A stretch of DNA of 13,016 nt. Origin: Rhizobium sp. Q54 (lineage in GTDB: Bacteria; Pseudomonadota; Alphaproteobacteria; SMXS01). Below are positions 9,331-13,016 of this stretch, in pieces. The position numbers and the translations under genes were made by a program. Position 1 is the stretch's first letter. Each line of letters begins with the position of its first letter. The stretch covers positions 1 to 13,016 of the forward strand of contig CAMBYA010000031.1 in NCBI GenBank assembly GCA_945872035.1, in the 5' to 3' direction. The notes below the pieces were generated by a model, which had not been told where the DNA came from, made no database searches, and saw only the letters and a list, made by a program, of their open reading frames with translations.

Positions 9331-10197
9331 ATGCGCTCACCCGTCGAACTGGTCATCGAACCCCGGCCTCGCGATCTCGGCGGGTTCGAGGTGCGGCGGG
9401 TGCTCCCCTATGTGAAGCGGCGCATGGTCGGGCCGTTCGTGTTCCTCGACCATATCGGGCCGGCCACCTTCGCGCCGGGCACCGGCGTCGACGTGCGCCC
9501 GCACCCGCATATCGGTCTCGCCACCGTCACCTATCTGTTCGAGGGCGAGATGATGCACCGGGACAGCGTCGGCGCGGTGCAGAACATCATGCCGGGCGAC
9601 GTCAACTGGATGACCGCCGGACGCGGCATCGTCCATTCGGAACGTACGGCGCCGGAGGCGCGGGCGCGCGGCTTTTCCATGCACGGCATCCAGGCCTGGG
9701 TGGCACTGCCGGCCGGGGCCGAGGAGACCGAGCCCAGCTTCCACCACCACGGCAAGGACAGCTTGCCGATGTTCGACATGGACGGCGTCACGCTGCGGCT
9801 GATCGCCGGCACGGCCTATGGCAGGGAGTCGCCGGTCCGCACCTATTCGCCGACCTTCTACCTGGACGCGGCGATGCAGGCCGGCAGCGTGCTGCCGCTG
9901 ACCGGCGAGCACGATGAACGGGCGATCTACATCGCCGAGGGTGAGGTCGAGGTCGGCGGCGATTGCCATGAAGGCGGCAGGATGCTGGTGTTCGCGCCGG
10001 GCGCGGAGGTGACGATCCGCGCACTCGCGGGGTCACGGCTGATGCTGCTGGGCGGCGCCAATATCGGCGAGCGGCACATCTGGTGGAATCTGGTGTCGAG
10101 CCGGCCCGAGCGGATCGAGCAGGCCAAGGCCGACTGGAAGGAGCGCCGGTTTCCGCCGGTGCCCGGGGAAACCGAATTCACGCCCCTTCCCGAATAG
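9331..10197 (+). CDS. Pirin family protein
   Basis: Two-domain cupin of 288 aa, the usual pirin length. The N-terminal cupin carries the metal ligands of human pirin: His58 and His60 in '[18 protein letters not shown]', His102 and Glu104 in 'GIVHSERT'. The second domain ends '[20 protein letters not shown]' and a basic '[15 protein letters not shown]' tail, standard for the family. Bacterial pirins include quercetin 2,3-dioxygenases and regulators of central metabolism; the role here is unknown. GGAG 7 nt before the ATG supports the start. It ends 7 nt from the convergent stop of the next gene, with no visible terminator between them. Confidence 0.94.
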   Translation: MRSPVELVIEPRPRDLGGFEVRRVLPYVKRRMVGPFVFLDHIGPATFAPGTGVDVRPHPHIGLATVTYLFEGEMMHRDSVGAVQNIMPGDVNWMTAGRGIVHSERTAPEARARGFSMHGIQAWVALPAGAEETEPSFHHHGKDSLPMFDMDGVTLRLIAGTAYGRESPVRTYSPTFYLDAAMQAGSVLPLTGEHDERAIYIAEGEVEVGGDCHEGGRMLVFAPGAEVTIRALAGSRLMLLGGANIGERHIWWNLVSSRPERIEQAKADWKERRFPPVPGETEFTPLPE

Positions 10198-10204
10198 AGC
10201 CGAC

Positions 10205-10609
10205 TTACTGGGTCGGCTTGCCGACCTTGGTCACTTCCTCGAACTCGCCCAGCGGGCATGGCCCGTAGATGGCGCCGCCGGTCGACACCGGGGTGATCGT
10301 GTCCACATTGCACAGCTTGTTGAGGCCGCGCAGCGTGTAGCTGAAGCCGTCCTGCATCTTCAGGCCCGAACAGCGGTTCGGCAGGTGGTTGATGTAGTAG
10401 GTGTTGCCCGAGGTGCGGAACAGGATGTTCTGGTTGTCGATCACATCAGTTTCGCGGATCTGGTAGGTGTCGACGCAGTTCACCTTCTTGCCGGTCGGCT
10501 GGTATTGGGCCAGCTTGTCCGCCGACGACGCGGCGAACGACGCGCCGGCGAACGCGATTGACGCGACCGACGCAGCGGCCGCAGCCATGATGATTTGGTT
10601 GATTTTCAT
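10205..10609 (-). CDS. Exported DUF6491-like protein
   Basis: A 134-aa protein with a Sec signal peptide: basic start MKINQ, an alanine-rich hydrophobic core and a probable cut after 'ASFA' (around residue 26). The mature part has four cysteines (45, 80, 100, 118), probably two disulfides, as expected in the periplasm. The segments 'CVDTYQIRETDVIDNQNILF', 'YYINHLPNRCSGL' and 'LCNVDTITPV' match, from memory, the DUF6491 family of small alphaproteobacterial secreted proteins of unknown function. GGGAA lies about 7 nt before the ATG. It is divergent from feoAB with a 214-nt shared upstream region. Confidence 0.8.
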   Translation of the reverse strand: MKINQIIMAAAAASVASIAFAGASFAASSADKLAQYQPTGKKVNCVDTYQIRETDVIDNQNILFRTSGNTYYINHLPNRCSGLKMQDGFSYTLRGLNKLCNVDTITPVSTGGAIYGPCPLGEFEEVTKVGKPTQ

Positions 10610-10753
10610 GTCGGTGTTCCCGTTTTTGGCCAGTTCAGTAGATGTAGAGGCGGAACGAACATTACCAAGGCTTTCCTAAATGGCGGCTGAACAGAACAGG
10701 CCGATTTCGGGAATTGCGTTCGATCAAGGCGCGCGCCACGCAGAACATTAACC

Positions 10754-10781
10754 TTAACAAACGCTGGACATCTGCTACATT
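10754..10781 (+). promoter_or_regulatory. Candidate sigma70-type promoter for feoAB
   Basis: TTAACA (10754-10759; 5 of 6 to TTGACA), a 16-nt spacer, and TACATT (10776-10781; 4 of 6 to TATAAT). The expected start near 10788 gives a leader of about 36 nt to the feoA ATG. Confidence 0.5.
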
Positions 10782-10787
10782 GCCGCC

Positions 10788-10805
10788 CAAGTTACGAATG
10801 ACTTG
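10788..10805. promoter_or_regulatory. Possible operator at the feoAB start point
   Basis: Inverted repeat CAAGT-N8-ACTTG right where transcription from the candidate promoter would begin. A direct repeat TTGCA-G-TTGCA (10803-10813) overlaps its right half. The position suits a repressor site and iron control of feo is usual, but the bases do not match the Fur, Irr or RirA boxes I know. Confidence 0.25.
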
Positions 10806-10823
10806 CAGTTGCATGGAAAGCCC

Positions 10824-11090
10824 ATGAAGGTATTGGCCAACACCCGCACCCTTGGATCGCTCCGGCCCGGCCAGACCTGCCGGGTGATCGGCATCGCCGA
10901 CCAGGGCGTCAGCGCGGAAATGGAAGACCGGCTGTTGCGCATGGGCTTCGCCGAGGACGCAGAGATCGAGGTTCGCCACGAAGGCCTGTTCGGCCGCGAT
11001 CCCATGGCGGTGAAGGTCGACGGCGTCATTCTCGCGCTGCGCCGCCGCGAGGCAGACACAATCCTGGTCGAGGTCGACGCGCCTAAATGA
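10824..11090 (+). CDS. feoA: Ferrous iron transport accessory protein FeoA
   Basis: Small cytoplasmic SH3-like protein of 88 aa that assists FeoB. Family features: 'LGSLRPGQTCRVIGI' near the N terminus, 'RLLRMGFAEDAEIEV' in the middle, then 'DPMAVKVDGVILALRRREA' as the last strands. The ATG at 10824 is preferred: GGAAAG is about 7 nt upstream and homology begins there. An in-frame TTG at 10803 would fall inside the repeat region. The stop overlaps the feoB start as ATGA, implying translational coupling. The likely promoter is at 10754-10781. Confidence 0.93.
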   Translation: MKVLANTRTLGSLRPGQTCRVIGIADQGVSAEMEDRLLRMGFAEDAEIEVRHEGLFGRDPMAVKVDGVILALRRREADTILVEVDAPK

Positions 11091-12955
11091 CTCCCGGTGC
11101 CGCCTATCGCCTCGCCCTTGTCGGCAATCCCAATTGCGGCAAGTCGGCCCTGTTCAATGCCCTCACCGGCGGCCGCCAGAAAGTCGGCAACTACCCTGGC
11201 GTGACCGTCGAGCGACGCGTCGGAAGGCTGCAGACGCCGTCAGGCATCGCCATCGACATCATCGACCTGCCCGGCAGCTACAGCCTGACGCCGCACAGCG
11301 CCGACGAGGCGGTGACCAACAAGGTCATCCTGGGCCAGCAGGAGGGCGAGCTTCCGCCGGACGCCATCCTGTGCGTGGTCGACGCCACCAGCCTGGCGTT
11401 CCACCTGCCGCTGGTGCTGGAGCTGAAGCGGCTGGGCAGGCCCATGCTGGTCACCCTCAACATGATGGACCTGGCCGAGCGCGACGGCATCCGCATCGAC
11501 ACCGCGGCGCTGGCGCGGGAACTGGGCCTGCCGGTCGTCGGCTCGGTCGCCGTGCGCAAGGCCGGCACCCGTGACCTGATCGACACCCTGTCGTCGAGCC
11601 TGGAAACGCTGAAGAGCCAACCCCCGGCCGATACCGCTTCCATACCCACCGACGTGCGCGGCCTGCGCCGCGAGGCCCGGCGCATCGCCCGGGCGGCGAT
11701 CCTGACGGAAGGCCGCGAGCACAGGGTCACCCGCGTGCTCGACCGGATATTCCTGCACCGTCTGGCCGGTCCGGTGATCCTGTTCGGCCTGCTGTTCCTG
11801 ATGTTCCAGGCGGTCTTTTCATGGGCCGAGACGCCGATGAACTGGATCGACGAGGGAATCGTCGGCCTGCAGGCGCTGGCATCGTCCGAGATCACCAATC
11901 CGGCGCTGCAAAGCCTGCTGGTGGACGGCATCCTGGCCGGCGTCGGCAGCGTGGTGATCTTCCTGCCGCAGATCCTGATCCTGTTCCTGTTCATCCTGGT
12001 GCTCGAGGCATCGGGCTACATGGCCCGCGCCGCGTTCCTGATGGACAGGCTGATGGCTGGTGTCGGGCTCAACGGCCGCGCGTTCATCCCGCTGCTGTCC
12101 AGCTTCGCCTGCGCCATTCCTGGCATCATGGCGGCCCGCAGCATCGACAGCCAGCGCGACCGGCTGACCACGATCATGGTCGCGCCGCTGATGACCTGTT
12201 CGGCCCGCCTGCCGGTCTACACCCTGATCATCGCCGCCTTCATCCCCGACCGGAAGGTCTGGGGCGCCATCGGCCTGCAGGGGCTGGTGATGTTCTCGCT
12301 CTACGTCTTCGGCATCGTCGCCGCGCTGGTGGTGGCCGCCGTGCTCAAGCGCACGCTGATGCGCGGCGCCGCCCAGCCGCTGCTGCTGGAGCTGCCCAAG
12401 TACCAGATGCCGATCTGGCGCGACGTGGCGCTGGGTCTGTGGCAGCGGGTAAAGATATTCATGCGCCGCGCCGGCGGCATCATCCTGATCTCGATGATCG
12501 TGCTGTGGGCGTTGTCCTCGTTCCCGCCGCCACCCCCCGATGCGACCCAGCCGCCGATCTACTACAGCGCGGCCGCCTGGGTCGGCAAAGGGCTGCAGAC
12601 CGTGTTCGCGCCGATCGGCTTCAACTGGGAGATATCCGTCGCGCTGATCCCGGGCCTCGCCGCCCGCGAGGTCGCGGTGGCGGCGCTGGGCACGGTCTAT
12701 GCGCTCAGCGGCACCGAGGACGCGGTGGCGACCAGCCTGGTCGAGACGCTGCGCAGCGCCTGGACGCTGCCGACGGCGCTGTCGTTCCTGATGTGGTACG
12801 TGTTCGCGCCGCAATGCCTGTCGACCCTGGCGGTCGCCAAGCGCGAGACCAATTCCTGGGGCTGGACCTTCTTCATGGCCGGATACCTGTTCGCGCTGGC
12901 CTACGTCTTCGCCGGCGCGACCTACTGGATCACCAAGGCGGTCGTGGGCCTCTAG
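11087..12955 (+). CDS. feoB: Ferrous iron transporter FeoB
   Basis: Inner-membrane Fe(II) transporter with an N-terminal GTPase-like domain. G motifs: G1 'GNPNCGKS' at 13-20, G2 Thr40 in 'NYPGVTVE', G3 'DLPG' at 60-63, G4 'NMMD' at 125-128. The first membrane helix starts near 226. Gate motifs follow: 'SSFACAIPGIMAARS' around Cys342, 'CSARLPVY' from Cys371, and 'PQCLSTLAVAKRET' around Cys577. At 622 aa it is clearly shorter than the Escherichia coli protein (about 770): the helical linker, the segment between the second and third gate cysteines, and the C-terminal tail are all reduced. Short FeoB proteins are known, and nothing looks broken. No feoC is visible downstream. The TAG stop interlocks with the stop of a convergent gene. 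Confidence 0.97.
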   Translation: MTPGAAYRLALVGNPNCGKSALFNALTGGRQKVGNYPGVTVERRVGRLQTPSGIAIDIIDLPGSYSLTPHSADEAVTNKVILGQQEGELPPDAILCVVDATSLAFHLPLVLELKRLGRPMLVTLNMMDLAERDGIRIDTAALARELGLPVVGSVAVRKAGTRDLIDTLSSSLETLKSQPPADTASIPTDVRGLRREARRIARAAILTEGREHRVTRVLDRIFLHRLAGPVILFGLLFLMFQAVFSWAETPMNWIDEGIVGLQALASSEITNPALQSLLVDGILAGVGSVVIFLPQILILFLFILVLEASGYMARAAFLMDRLMAGVGLNGRAFIPLLSSFACAIPGIMAARSIDSQRDRLTTIMVAPLMTCSARLPVYTLIIAAFIPDRKVWGAIGLQGLVMFSLYVFGIVAALVVAAVLKRTLMRGAAQPLLLELPKYQMPIWRDVALGLWQRVKIFMRRAGGIILISMIVLWALSSFPPPPPDATQPPIYYSAAAWVGKGLQTVFAPIGFNWEISVALIPGLAAREVAVAALGTVYALSGTEDAVATSLVETLRSAWTLPTALSFLMWYVFAPQCLSTLAVAKRETNSWGWTFFMAGYLFALAYVFAGATYWITKAVVGL

Positions 12956-13016
12956 CCGTCGTCGCCGGGAAAATGCACCGCCAGCCAGACCGTGGGCTGG
13001 TGCGGGTCGGTTTCCT
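12952..13016 (-). CDS. C-terminal end of a convergent gene (5' part outside window)
   Basis: On the minus strand one frame is open from the right edge to a TAG at 12952-12954, giving the last 20 residues ETDPHQPTVWLAVHFPGDDG. The composition looks like a real protein tail, and its stop shares the palindrome CTAG with the feoB stop. The fragment is too short to name a family; the other minus-strand frames lack a stop here and read as arginine/alanine-rich shadows. Confidence 0.5.
   Translation of the reverse strand, partial: ETDPHQPTVWLAVHFPGDDG

Overview
The window is a G+C-rich bacterial chromosome segment. Gene content (a TPP-riboswitch thiC, an mtnA/class II aldolase pair, feoAB, pirin, dtd, a DUF6491-like exported protein) and an intergenic palindrome of the type beginning GTCATCCCGGCGAA point to an alphaproteobacterium. 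The genus cannot be told from the sequence. I see no phage, IS element, CRISPR array, tRNA or rRNA.

Layout. (1) 1-985, plus strand: the C-terminal half of an EamA/DMT permease, then a TrmO-like tRNA methyltransferase. (2) 1000-1099: a palindromic intergenic element, copy 1. (3) 1126-3559, minus strand: promoter, TPP riboswitch, thiC and a 5-nt-spaced uncharacterised gene. (4) 3560-3993: a sparsely coding stretch with an AT-rich island and one possible small plus-strand gene. (5) 3994-5738, minus strand: a class II aldolase and mtnA overlapping by ATGA, the pair expected for the 5'-methylthioadenosine/5'-deoxyadenosine DHAP shunt. (6) 5755-5825: the palindromic element, copy 2 (short form). 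(7) 5881-6712, minus strand: dtd and a VOC-fold protein, linked by a 7-codon frame. (8) 6781-9151, plus strand: a YcbL-type metallo-beta-lactamase-fold hydrolase, a DUF4262 protein and a 343-aa protein that resembles the uncharacterised DUF7064/7065-type family. (9) 9157-9258: the palindromic element, copy 3, inverted relative to copy 1. (10) 9331-10197 plus: pirin; 10205-10609 minus: a DUF6491-like exported protein. (11) 10754-12955 plus: promoter, feoA and feoB (ATGA overlap). The feoB stop interlocks with the stop of a convergent gene that runs off the right edge.

How the genes work together. Most of the window is housekeeping or salvage metabolism. Two units are clear: thiamin pyrimidine synthesis under TPP control, which probably co-expresses an unknown protein, and FeoAB ferrous iron uptake. 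The mtnA-aldolase pair is the most interesting metabolic unit, because the classical methionine-salvage genes mtnB/C/D are absent beside it. No convincing wholly new multi-gene system is visible. The best leads are the riboswitch-linked unknown gene, the three-copy palindromic element and the aldolase/isomerase pair.
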